Shown here: positions 41,588-50,147 of the stretch, piece after piece
Layout: every line of letters begins with the position of its first letter
Position numbering within the stretch: the first letter of the stretch is position 1
Assembly (NCBI RefSeq): GCF_022489025.1
Contig: NZ_JAKVTG010000016.1
Span: 1 to 64,000 of the forward strand
Length of the DNA stretch: 64,000 nt
Direction: 5' to 3'
Source of the DNA: Planococcus halocryophilus
GTDB lineage: Bacteria; Bacillota; Bacilli; Bacillales_A; Planococcaceae
Translations under genes and position numbers: made by a program
The notes under the pieces: generated by a model
The model's input: the letters and a program-made list of their open reading frames with translations, nothing else
Told to the model about the DNA's origin: nothing
Database searches by the model: none

Positions 41588-43000
41588 ATGGAAGCTTTAA
41601 AAGCAGTTCAACCAACCATCAGCCCCTTTTCAAAAGTTACTTCAGGATCCATTTCATCTAAATCCGGGTTTGCTTCTTTACTAGAATCATTGAGTATAGA
41701 AACTGCAACGTCCAATAATAGCGAAGACTCAACGCCAGTAGAAAGTGTGTTAGAAAGTTTGACATCTTTATTAACAGCTTTACAAGAAATTCCACTAGAA
41801 GAGCGATCAGATGAACAGCAGGAAATTCTGTACGCAATTCTTCAGTTGCAAACAATTCAAAGTGAAAATAAGCAAACTCAATTAACAGGTTTGCAAGATA
41901 TGACAGTGAAAAATCAATCAAATGAACAGCAGGAAGTTCAGTATGCAATCTTTCAGTTGCAAACAATTCAAAGTGAAAACAAGCAAGTTCAATTAACGGA
42001 GATCGATCAAGTGGAGGTGAAAGCACCTAACGATCAAAGTAAATTAGTTGCGCTGCTTGAAAAACTACAAGTATTACTTGGTAAATTGACTGATAAAACC
42101 GGAGAATCTCAAATTCCCAAAGACTCAATAATAATTTCTAAACAACTAGATGAATTAATCAAGATGCTTGAAAAGCAACCACCTGAAACTAAGGTGAATC
42201 TATTACTAAAAACAATGGAACAACATTCACCAATTTTTTCATTGAGTGAAGAAAGTCACTCAGTAAATGAACTTCCTCGGCTTGTCAGTGAATTGCTAAA
42301 ACCACTAAAAGAGGTTCCTAAGTTAACTGTTGAACCACAAGAAGTTTTTAAAGAAGGTGGAACAGCAGAAGTTAAGTCTGTTGCAAAACTTCTAGGTGGA
42401 GAAGAAATTCAAACTACTAAAGTACCAACAGAGGTAAAAGTTGTTCAAGAATCGCCTGCTCAGCCTGTAACTTTTGCGACCGATGCTGGAAAGTCTGCGA
42501 GCACTCTCATGAAAGCCGAAACGAATTTGCAGACTGCTCCTGTTGTTCGGTTACCAAATCTCTTGGAAGATTTAAGTGGAATGCTGAAAAGCTCGATGCG
42601 ACTGGCAGAAAGTCCTGAAGGTATGAAGATGCGCGTCAACATTTTCCCAGAACATTTGGGTCATTTAGAAATTTTAATGACCTCTACAAATGGCAAACTA
42701 GCCGCTCAAATTATGACAAGTACGCCAATGGCAAAAGAAGCGCTTGAACTTCAGTTAAATCAGCTTAGAGCTTCGCTAATTCAACAAGGTGTAGAAGTAG
42801 AGAAAATTGAAGTGTTAGAGCAAAGTCCACAGCAGCCATTTAGCCAACAGCAACCTCATGCAGAACAACGATCTAGGCAACAACAACAAGGCAAAAATTC
42901 ACGTAATAGCAATAGCTATTTTCAATCTGAAGAAGACTTAGTCAGAGAAACGAGAAAACCACTGTCTGAAGGCTTGATGAAAGTAGATTACACCGTATAG
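41588..43000 (+). CDS. fliK: Flagellar hook-length control protein FliK
   Basis: A 470-aa protein. The long low-complexity N-terminal part acts as ruler in the family; the C-terminal domain (about 335-430, with MRVNIFPEHLGHLEILMTS and LNQLRASLIQQGVEVEKIEV) switches export specificity from hook to filament. Within the ruler part two 37-residue units repeat in tandem (from 41813 and 41924). The B. subtilis gene ylxF, which precedes fliK there, is missing here. Confidence 0.92.
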   Translation: MEALKAVQPTISPFSKVTSGSISSKSGFASLLESLSIETATSNNSEDSTPVESVLESLTSLLTALQEIPLEERSDEQQEILYAILQLQTIQSENKQTQLTGLQDMTVKNQSNEQQEVQYAIFQLQTIQSENKQVQLTEIDQVEVKAPNDQSKLVALLEKLQVLLGKLTDKTGESQIPKDSIIISKQLDELIKMLEKQPPETKVNLLLKTMEQHSPIFSLSEESHSVNELPRLVSELLKPLKEVPKLTVEPQEVFKEGGTAEVKSVAKLLGGEEIQTTKVPTEVKVVQESPAQPVTFATDAGKSASTLMKAETNLQTAPVVRLPNLLEDLSGMLKSSMRLAESPEGMKMRVNIFPEHLGHLEILMTSTNGKLAAQIMTSTPMAKEALELQLNQLRASLIQQGVEVEKIEVLEQSPQQPFSQQQPHAEQRSRQQQQGKNSRNSNSYFQSEEDLVRETRKPLSEGLMKVDYTV

Positions 43001-43016
43001 AAGAAAGGGTGTTTAG

Positions 43017-43448
43017 ATGAATATTTCGACAGCGATAACTGGAACGGCTACTGCGTCAGCTTCGGCTACCAAAGAGGAACCTACAAATGCACTTGGACAA
43101 GATGCTTTTTTGAAAATTTTAGTGACTCAAATGAAACACCAAGATCCAATGGAGCCTTTGAAAGATACGGAATTCATTGGCCAAATGGCACAGTTTACAA
43201 GCTTAGAGCAATTGACCAACTTAAATAAGACGATGACGCAATTTGTTAGCAATCAAGGAAGTTCTTCATTAGCAGATTATGCGCATTTGATCGGCACTTC
43301 AGTTAAGTGGCAGTCTAAAACAGAGTCAGGTGAAGGTATGGTGAAAGCCTTATCTAGCAAGAATGGGGAATTGCTGGCTGAGCTTGAAGGTACGGATGTC
43401 AAAGTACCAATCGATTCCATTATTCATATTGAGAAAAACGGAAAATAA
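43017..43448 (+). CDS. flgD: Flagellar hook cap protein FlgD
   Basis: A 143-aa hook assembly scaffold with the family signature LGQDAFLKILVTQMKHQDPMEPLKDTEFIGQMAQFTSLEQ (in pieces). It starts 16 nt after fliK, with AAAGGGTG as ribosome site. Confidence 0.96.
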   Translation: MNISTAITGTATASASATKEEPTNALGQDAFLKILVTQMKHQDPMEPLKDTEFIGQMAQFTSLEQLTNLNKTMTQFVSNQGSSSLADYAHLIGTSVKWQSKTESGEGMVKALSSKNGELLAELEGTDVKVPIDSIIHIEKNGK

Positions 43449-43514
43449 TTAGGTGAACAGGAAATTGCGTATTCCATCTTCGATAAAACGCAGTTCTTGA
43501 AAGGGGAAAACTAA

Positions 43515-44327
43515 ATGTTACGTTCAATGTACTCAGGTGTATCAGGTATGAAAAATTTCCAAACAAAATTAGATGTAATCGGGAACAATATCGCCAACGT
43601 TAATACAAATGGTTATAAGAAAAGTACGGTTAACTTTCAAGATTTAATTAGCCAAAATATGTCAAATAGTGGGACGAATCCAATGCAAGTTGGACTTGGT
43701 ACGACTACTTCTGCAATCAATGTAAATCACAACCCAGGTTCGGTTATGTCTACGGGAATTGGAACAGATTTAGCCATTATGGAAAAAGGTTTTTTTGTAG
43801 TACAAGATCCTGAAGCAGTTGGTACAACAAATGACCAGTTCTTAACACGTTCAGGCAGTTTTAGTGTCACAACAGCTGGCAATTTGGTTACAGCTCAAGG
43901 CTATAATGTTCTAGGCAAAACAGCTGATGTCAATGGGCAACCTACTACTGTTACTGCACCCATCAATGTATCGACATATGATTCTTTCAGAATTAATCGT
44001 TCGGGCGAAGTAATTGGAAGACAAGCAAATGGAGATGAAACTACTATCGCATTTGTTGGGATCTCTAACCCTGAAAACCCTGAAGGACTGAAAAAAATTG
44101 GGGGTTCAATGTACGAGATGCCGGCACAGGTGCCACCCATTGATCCCATAGGCACAGCTGCAGACGCGAATACAGAAATTGGCTCTGGCATGCTTGAAAT
44201 GTCAAATGTTGACCTCACGGAAGAGTTCACAGAAATGATTATTGCGCAGCGTGGATTCCAGGCGAACTCAAGAACCATTACTACTTCTGATGAAATTTTA
44301 CAGGAAGTTATGAACTTGAAACGTTAA
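43515..44327 (+). CDS. flgE: Flagellar hook protein FlgE
   Basis: A 270-aa hook protein, compact as in Bacillus (about 264 aa). It opens MLRSMYSGVSGMKNFQTKLD with DVIGNNIANVNTNGYK and ends LEMSNVDLTEEFTEMIIAQRGFQANSR. A ribosome site GAAAGGGG precedes the ATG. Confidence 0.95.
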   Translation: MLRSMYSGVSGMKNFQTKLDVIGNNIANVNTNGYKKSTVNFQDLISQNMSNSGTNPMQVGLGTTTSAINVNHNPGSVMSTGIGTDLAIMEKGFFVVQDPEAVGTTNDQFLTRSGSFSVTTAGNLVTAQGYNVLGKTADVNGQPTTVTAPINVSTYDSFRINRSGEVIGRQANGDETTIAFVGISNPENPEGLKKIGGSMYEMPAQVPPIDPIGTAADANTEIGSGMLEMSNVDLTEEFTEMIIAQRGFQANSRTITTSDEILQEVMNLKR

Positions 44328-44350
44328 TAGAGGAGGCTTAGCAAATCGAT

Positions 44351-44566
44351 ATGATTCAATTAACTAGGTTAAACCGATCTGCTATCGTTTTAAACGCAAT
44401 TTATATTGAACGAATAGAATCGACACCCGATACATTGGTGACGTTAACAACAGGAAAGAAAATCCATGTATTGGAAACAGTAGAGGAAGTAATGGATAAA
44501 GTAACTGGTTATTACCGGAAACTGAACATTTTGCCTCGTTTGCATGAGCCGAACTTGGACGAATGA
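44351..44566 (+). CDS. swrD: SwrD/FlbD-family protein
   Basis: A 71-aa protein: MIQLTRLNRSAIVLNAIYIERIESTPDTLVTLTTGKKIHV (in pieces) is the FlbD/SwrD signature. In B. subtilis SwrD raises flagellar power for swarming. It lies between flgE and fliM as usual, but fliL, normally next, is absent. Confidence 0.92.
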   Translation: MIQLTRLNRSAIVLNAIYIERIESTPDTLVTLTTGKKIHVLETVEEVMDKVTGYYRKLNILPRLHEPNLDE

Positions 44567-44579
44567 GGGGGCGAACAAG

Positions 44580-45563
44580 TTGACAGATGTTTTATCAGAC
44601 AAAAATATGGATACCATTCTTTCAACCTTAGGGAAACAAAGCCCGAAAGCAATCAAGAAGAAAAGGAATGTTCAGACATACGATTTCAAGAAAGCTTTGC
44701 GTTTCTCGCAAGATCAGATTCGTACCTTATCTCGTATTCATGAAAATTTCTCTCGCTTATTGTCTTCTTATTTTTCAGCGCAGCTTCGTACATATGTACA
44801 GGTTGGTGTAGAACTTGTCGAAGAGATTTCTTATCAAGAGTTTGTCGGAAATGTTCAGCTAAAATCTACGATGGGTGTTTTCGAAGCAGCTCCGCTCCAA
44901 GGGAGTATGGTGATGGAGTTTTCTCCGGACGTGGTACATGTCATGTTCGATCGCCTTCTAGGTGGACAAGGAAATATCATGGAAAAAGAAAATGAGTTGA
45001 CCGAGATCGAAATCAGCGTCATTGAACGGGTGTTTTCGAAAGCACTTGACTGTTTTCAAGAGGCTTGGTTATCGGTAGTGAAACTGTCTCCAGAGCTTAA
45101 GGAAATCGAAGTCAATTCACAATTTCTGACCACCTCCCCGCCAAATGAAACGGTTATTTTGGTAAAATTAAACACGAAAATTGGCAATGTAGAAGGAATT
45201 ATCAATATTTGTTTGCCCCACGTTGTATTAGAACAGATATTACCTAAACTATCTGCAAAACATTGGTTAGCCAATCAAAAGAAAGCGGTCGAAGCACACG
45301 AATTGGTAGCTTTAGAAGAAAAACTACATGGTACCAAAATGGAGATCAAAGCAGTACTAGGACAATCCATGATCGAGTTTGGAGATTTTTTGAATTTGAA
45401 AAAAGGAGACGTCATTCGGTTAGACGAATCATATGATGCCCCTGTAACACTTCAAGTAGATAATAGATTGAAATTTTATGCACAACCCGGCGTTTCAAAA
45501 GGACGAATGGCAATACAAGTAACAGAAGTCTCAACGCGAGGAATTTTTTCCGATGACGAATAA
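44580..45563 (+). CDS. fliM: Flagellar motor switch protein FliM
   Basis: A 327-aa switch protein; TYDFKKALRFSQDQIRTLSRIHENFSRLL marks the FliM core, and the SpoA-like domain is C-terminal. The TTG at 44580 follows GAGGGGGCG; the longer GTG reading from 44544 lies in swrD. The N-terminal peptide LSDKNMDTIL is degenerate relative to LSQNEIDALL, the CheY-P binding motif of B. subtilis FliM. It overlaps fliY by 11 nt. Confidence 0.94.
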   Translation: MTDVLSDKNMDTILSTLGKQSPKAIKKKRNVQTYDFKKALRFSQDQIRTLSRIHENFSRLLSSYFSAQLRTYVQVGVELVEEISYQEFVGNVQLKSTMGVFEAAPLQGSMVMEFSPDVVHVMFDRLLGGQGNIMEKENELTEIEISVIERVFSKALDCFQEAWLSVVKLSPELKEIEVNSQFLTTSPPNETVILVKLNTKIGNVEGIINICLPHVVLEQILPKLSAKHWLANQKKAVEAHELVALEEKLHGTKMEIKAVLGQSMIEFGDFLNLKKGDVIRLDESYDAPVTLQVDNRLKFYAQPGVSKGRMAIQVTEVSTRGIFSDDE

Positions 45564-46608
45564 CCCGAATTCCCTAGAGGAAATTGCAAGTTTGTTGAAT
45601 CAAGAGGAGACAGGAGGAAAGACTATGCCAGAAAGTTCATTGTCGAAAACAGAAAAAGAGGCAGTGATCGAGTTGTTAAACACTTCTTTCGGTAGTTCTG
45701 CGGCAGAGCTGTCTACACTGCTTTCTGAACAAGTTTTTGTGACGTCACCAACTTTGACTATTAAAGAAAGAGACGAAATTTTTGCTTCTATAACAGCACC
45801 ATGTTATGTGGCACTTGGAGAATATAGCGGAGCTGCTGATGGAATGCAAATTTTATCCGTTGCAAAAAGAGAACTCGATATTGCATTGGCAACGGGTCAG
45901 GATATTACAGAAGAAGATACTAAATTTAAAGCAGTTCAAGAATTGATTGAACAAATGTTTGGAGCTGTAGCACAGTCGATGTCTATATTAATGGACAAAG
46001 CGATGGTCCATTCTTTAACGGGTATAGACGTTATTAACCAAAGTGAAGATTTTTCATCAGCTAACTTTACGCAAGAACAGTGGTTTACAGAATCAGAATT
46101 CCAAATAAATGTTAGCAGTAATCAAAACATTCGTATGCGTCTTTACCTGCCAGTGTCATTTGTTAAGCTTTTAGTATCTATACTGAATGAACCGTTTGAC
46201 GAAGAAGAACTAGAAACAAAGGAGGCAGGTGAGATGTCAAAGCAGTCAGTGTCAGGCAGTCAACTAGGCGAACAAGATTCAGAAGCACCAACAGTACAAA
46301 ATGTTCAATTTTCGAGCTTTGACAACACAGATATTGCAGCGTCAGAAGCAAACAACCTAAATTTACTACTGGATATTCCACTTCAAGTTACAGTGGAGTT
46401 GGGACGTACGAAACGCATGGTTAAAGACATACTGGAAATTTCACAAGGGTCCATCATAGAGTTGGATAAATTAGCGGGAGAACCCGTCGATATTTTAATC
46501 AATAACAAGCTAATTGCGGTCGGAGAAGTCGTTGTCATCGATGAGAATTTCGGTGTGCGTGTAACGGATGTACTGAGCACAGCTGAACGAATTTCAAAAC
46601 TGCGGTAA
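45553..46608 (+). CDS. fliY: Flagellar motor switch phosphatase FliY
   Basis: A 351-aa protein with an N-terminal CheC-like domain and a C-terminal FliN/SpoA domain (about 265-350, LLLDIPLQVTVELGRTKRMV). CheC-type active sites have the pattern E-x2-N: the first is kept (E40, N43 in ELLNTSFGSSA), the second is changed (E130, E133 in ELIEQMFGAVAQ), so one phosphatase site seems lost. In B. subtilis cheY follows; here fliO follows directly, with a TAATG overlap. Confidence 0.93.
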   Translation: MTNNPNSLEEIASLLNQEETGGKTMPESSLSKTEKEAVIELLNTSFGSSAAELSTLLSEQVFVTSPTLTIKERDEIFASITAPCYVALGEYSGAADGMQILSVAKRELDIALATGQDITEEDTKFKAVQELIEQMFGAVAQSMSILMDKAMVHSLTGIDVINQSEDFSSANFTQEQWFTESEFQINVSSNQNIRMRLYLPVSFVKLLVSILNEPFDEEELETKEAGEMSKQSVSGSQLGEQDSEAPTVQNVQFSSFDNTDIAASEANNLNLLLDIPLQVTVELGRTKRMVKDILEISQGSIIELDKLAGEPVDILINNKLIAVGEVVVIDENFGVRVTDVLSTAERISKLR

Positions 46609-47276
46609 TGACTGATAAAAGGGGTTTACTAAGAGTGAACAAATTATTCTATGTCTACATGTCGCTACTTATGGCAGTTCTACTTTTTAGTGTATTGTCG
46701 GTACCGTTATCTGCTCAAGCCAGCCCCAATGTTGTGGAATGGCTAAACAACGAAACACCGACAGAAGAAGTGCCGGCGGAGTCTGTAGAGGAAACAACTG
46801 TAAAAGAAAACAGTCTAGGAGGCATTATCGGTCAGTTAGCACTTTATACATTATTGATCGTAGTGTTGATTTATGGACTCATTAAGTTTTTAGCAGCACG
46901 TCAAAAAAATCTTCAACCTAATCAAGCAGTCAAGCTAATGGGCGGAACACCTCTTGGTAACAACAAATCATTGCAATTGATAAAAGTAGGTGGCCAAATC
47001 TACTTGATCGGTGTGGGTGATGAAGTCACGTTGATCAAGGAGTTTTCGGAAGCATCAGAGATTACCACTATTGAACAAGATTTTGAGCAGCAATCTGGGC
47101 TCTCTAAAAATCTTCGCGCTTTTAGAAAGAAAAAGAGCAAAAATCTTAAAAGCGATCATGAAGAAGGCTTAGAACTGCTGTTCAGTCAAAGTTTAAACAA
47201 ACAAAAAACAAAACAGCAGTCACTTGAGAAAGAATTTGGGCAAGGATTGTACGAGCAGGAAGGACGTCGGTTATGA
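46608..47276 (+). CDS. fliO: Flagellar biosynthesis protein FliO (FliZ)
   Basis: A 222-aa protein with a signal-like first helix (about 12-37), an external acidic stretch, a second helix (about 73-96, GIIGQLALYTLLIVVLIYGLI) and a cytoplasmic FliO domain (LMGGTPLGNNKSLQLIKVGGQIYLIGVG). FliO helps to assemble the FliP ring. The start may be ATG 46608, coupled to fliY, or GTG 46635 after AAAAGGGG. Confidence 0.9.
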   Translation: MTDKRGLLRVNKLFYVYMSLLMAVLLFSVLSVPLSAQASPNVVEWLNNETPTEEVPAESVEETTVKENSLGGIIGQLALYTLLIVVLIYGLIKFLAARQKNLQPNQAVKLMGGTPLGNNKSLQLIKVGGQIYLIGVGDEVTLIKEFSEASEITTIEQDFEQQSGLSKNLRAFRKKKSKNLKSDHEEGLELLFSQSLNKQKTKQQSLEKEFGQGLYEQEGRRL

Positions 47277-47962
47277 TTCCGGAAATTTTATCTTCTATCA
47301 ATATTCCGGGCATTGACTTTGGTGCCGAGTCACCTGAAGATGTCTCATCGACGCTCCAGCTGCTTGCGTTGTTAACTGTCTTATCATTAGCTCCAGGCAT
47401 TCTGATCATGATGACTAGTTTTACGCGTATTATTATCGTCTTATCATTTGTCCGAACTGGACTCGGTACACAGTCGATGCCGCCAAACCAAGTGCTGGTT
47501 GGCTTAGCACTCTTTCTAACATTTTTTATCATGTCACCTATAGTAGTGGAAATGAATGAGACGGCACTTCAACCTTATTTGGATGGAGATATGGCACAAC
47601 AGGAAGCACTAGATACAGCGGTTGTGCCATTAAAAGAATTTATGGCAAAAAATACTAGGGAAAAAGATTTAGCCCTGTTTTTTAAATACGCAGAGCTAGA
47701 AAAACCTGATAGCATTGAAGAGATTCCACTCACTTCTTTAGTTCCGGCATTTGCCATTAGTGAGATGAAAACCGCTTTCCAGATTGGCTTTGTTATTTTT
47801 ATTCCTTTTTTGATTATCGATATGGTGGTAGCGAGTACACTCATGGCGATGGGGATGATGATGTTGCCGCCAGTTATGATTTCGTTGCCATTTAAAATTC
47901 TATTGTTCGTCTTAGTGGATGGCTGGTATTTAATAATCGAATCGCTGCTGGTCAGCTTTTGA
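47273..47962 (+). CDS. fliP: Flagellar export gate protein FliP
   Basis: A 229-aa membrane protein of the export gate. LAPGILIMMTSFTRIIIVLSFVR and MGMMMLPPVMISLPFKILLFVLVDGW are typical. It overlaps fliO by ATGA. Confidence 0.97.
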   Translation: MIPEILSSINIPGIDFGAESPEDVSSTLQLLALLTVLSLAPGILIMMTSFTRIIIVLSFVRTGLGTQSMPPNQVLVGLALFLTFFIMSPIVVEMNETALQPYLDGDMAQQEALDTAVVPLKEFMAKNTREKDLALFFKYAELEKPDSIEEIPLTSLVPAFAISEMKTAFQIGFVIFIPFLIIDMVVASTLMAMGMMMLPPVMISLPFKILLFVLVDGWYLIIESLLVSF

Positions 47963-47978
47963 CGAAAGGAAGAAAACG

Positions 47979-48248
47979 ATGACTCCAGATATGGTAATCA
48001 AACTAGCCGAACAATCGATTTTTACTGTTATTCTTATATCTGCTCCGATGTTACTAATTGCGTTAGCTGTCGGGTTATTAGTCAGTGTTTTCCAAGCCAT
48101 GACGCAAATTCAAGAACAAACACTGGCGTTTATCCCAAAAATATTGGCGGTCTTTATCTCACTGGTGGTCTTTGGACCGTGGATGTTGACCTTGCTGCTA
48201 GATTACACACGAGATTTGTTTGAGCAGCTGCCAAGAATAATCGGGTAA
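47979..48248 (+). CDS. fliQ: Flagellar export gate protein FliQ
   Basis: An 89-aa protein with two membrane helices and the FQAMTQIQEQTLAFIPKI motif between them, typical for FliQ. It lies between fliP and fliR. Confidence 0.96.
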   Translation: MTPDMVIKLAEQSIFTVILISAPMLLIALAVGLLVSVFQAMTQIQEQTLAFIPKILAVFISLVVFGPWMLTLLLDYTRDLFEQLPRIIG

Positions 48249-48254
48249 ACGAAT

Positions 48255-49034
48255 ATGAATGAAATTTTTGACATACTGCCATATTTTTTACTAATGCTTG
48301 TTCGTTTGACAAGCTTTTTCTTACTAGCTCCCGTTTTTTCAATGCGAGGTGTACCGACCCAATTTAAAGTGGGAATCGCTGCTTTTTTAGCATTTGTTGC
48401 TGTTTCGACCTTACCAATTGGAGAAACGATTTTACTGGACTCTTCTTATTTCTTATTAATTATTAAAGAGCTAGCAACCGGTTTGGCACTCGGCTTTACA
48501 GCAGCACTCGTGTTGTATACGGTTCAGATTGCAGGCGCATTTATCGATTTTCAAATGGGATTTTCGATGGCAAACGTACTGGACCCACAGACGGGTGCAC
48601 AAGTACCGATTATCGGTCATTTCAAATACATGATGGCGCTGTTGTTCTTATTGACTGTAAACGGTCATCATTTAATGCTTGACGGCGTTATGCAGAGTTT
48701 ACGCGTATTTCCAGTAGAACGTTTAGCCATTTCGGTAGAAGCTGGGGATATCGCACAGTTTATGACAAGCTTATTTGTAGAAATGTTCATGATTGCGCTA
48801 CAAATTGCGTTGCCAATTGTGGGCGCGTTATTTTTAGTAGATATTGCGCTTGGTATTTTAGCGAAAACCGTGCCTCAGTTGAATATTTTTGCTGTTGGGT
48901 TGCCGTTGAAAATTTTTGTGGGCTTTATCATGCTTTTTCTAACCATGCCTGTGTTTTTCTATATCCTGCAGATTCTCTTTGAGAAACTCTTGGTGAGCAT
49001 GGCTCAACTGATCAGTTTATTAGGAGGAACGTAA
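48255..49034 (+). CDS. fliR: Flagellar export gate protein FliR
   Basis: A 259-aa membrane protein with about six helices; FIDFQMGFSMANVLDPQTGAQ is the family signature. It starts 6 nt after fliQ and abuts flhB. Confidence 0.96.
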   Translation: MNEIFDILPYFLLMLVRLTSFFLLAPVFSMRGVPTQFKVGIAAFLAFVAVSTLPIGETILLDSSYFLLIIKELATGLALGFTAALVLYTVQIAGAFIDFQMGFSMANVLDPQTGAQVPIIGHFKYMMALLFLLTVNGHHLMLDGVMQSLRVFPVERLAISVEAGDIAQFMTSLFVEMFMIALQIALPIVGALFLVDIALGILAKTVPQLNIFAVGLPLKIFVGFIMLFLTMPVFFYILQILFEKLLVSMAQLISLLGGT

Positions 49035-50123
49035 GTGGTAAACCGATATCCCTTAGATCTGCAATTTTTTGCTGGTGAGAAAACTGAAAAAGCGACGCCG
49101 CAAAAACGTCAGGAATCTAAGCGGAAGGGCCAAGTAGCAAAAAGTCCGGAAGTCGCCGCTGCTATGATTATTATTGGTGGAATTATATTGCTGAATTCAA
49201 TGGGTGGCTGGATGATGGACCGGATTTTAGCTATTTACCGCATCCATTTTACGCAATATATTTCCTGGGAAATAACACCTGCCACGATTCGAACTTTGTT
49301 TGAGCAAATGGCAATGAATGCATTTTTGTTGATGTTGCCGATTATGCTAGTCGGGATGGTCTTTGGTTTTCTGGGGAACTTTATCCAAGTAGGCGCGATT
49401 TTCACGACAGACCCCATCATGGCAAAGTTTGAACGGCTAGATCCGATAAAAGGGGCTAAGCGAATTTTTGCACTTCGCGCTTTAGTTGAGCTGGGGAAAT
49501 CGCTTTTGAAGATTGCCATTATCGGAGGTGCTGCATTCGGCGTACTCTGGGTTGGCAAAGATGAATTGTTCACCTTATCGCAGAAAAGCATTGGCTATTC
49601 ATTTTCATTTATTGGCTCACTGGTTTTCCAAATGGGCTTGATTGCAGGACTGATCTTGTTGAGTTTATCCATCCTGGATTACATTTATCAAAAATACGAA
49701 TTTGAAAAAGGCATTAAAATGTCAAAACAAGACATCAAAGATGAATACAAAAAAGCAGAAGGCGATCCGCTGATCAAATCCAAAATAAAAGACAAGCAAC
49801 GCCAAATGAGTATGAACCGTATGATTCAAGATTTGCCAAGTGCAGATGTATTAATCACCAACCCCACGCATTACGCAATAGCGATTAAGTACGATGCTGA
49901 AACGATGGAGGCTCCGGTCATCATCGCAATGGGGAAAGATTACTTAGCGTTAAAGATTAAAGAAAAAGCAAAAGAATTTGGCATTGTGACGATGGAAAAC
50001 AAACCTCTTGCACGAGCGCTCTATGCTCAAGTTGAAGTTGGAGACGTGGTGCCAGAAGAATTATTTTTGGCCGTGGCTGAGGTTTTAGCATATATTTACC
50101 GGTTAAAAGGAAAAGTTCGATAA
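49035..50123 (+). CDS. flhB: Flagellar export switch protein FlhB
   Basis: A 362-aa export apparatus protein with four membrane helices (about 30-215) and a cytoplasmic domain that self-cleaves at the NPTH motif, between N276 and P277. Cleavage changes substrate specificity together with FliK. The start is GTG 49035, directly after the fliR stop, with GGAGG before it. Confidence 0.97.
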   Translation: MVNRYPLDLQFFAGEKTEKATPQKRQESKRKGQVAKSPEVAAAMIIIGGIILLNSMGGWMMDRILAIYRIHFTQYISWEITPATIRTLFEQMAMNAFLLMLPIMLVGMVFGFLGNFIQVGAIFTTDPIMAKFERLDPIKGAKRIFALRALVELGKSLLKIAIIGGAAFGVLWVGKDELFTLSQKSIGYSFSFIGSLVFQMGLIAGLILLSLSILDYIYQKYEFEKGIKMSKQDIKDEYKKAEGDPLIKSKIKDKQRQMSMNRMIQDLPSADVLITNPTHYAIAIKYDAETMEAPVIIAMGKDYLALKIKEKAKEFGIVTMENKPLARALYAQVEVGDVVPEELFLAVAEVLAYIYRLKGKVR

Positions 50124-50147
50124 TAAAGGATAGAGGAGGGGACCCGC

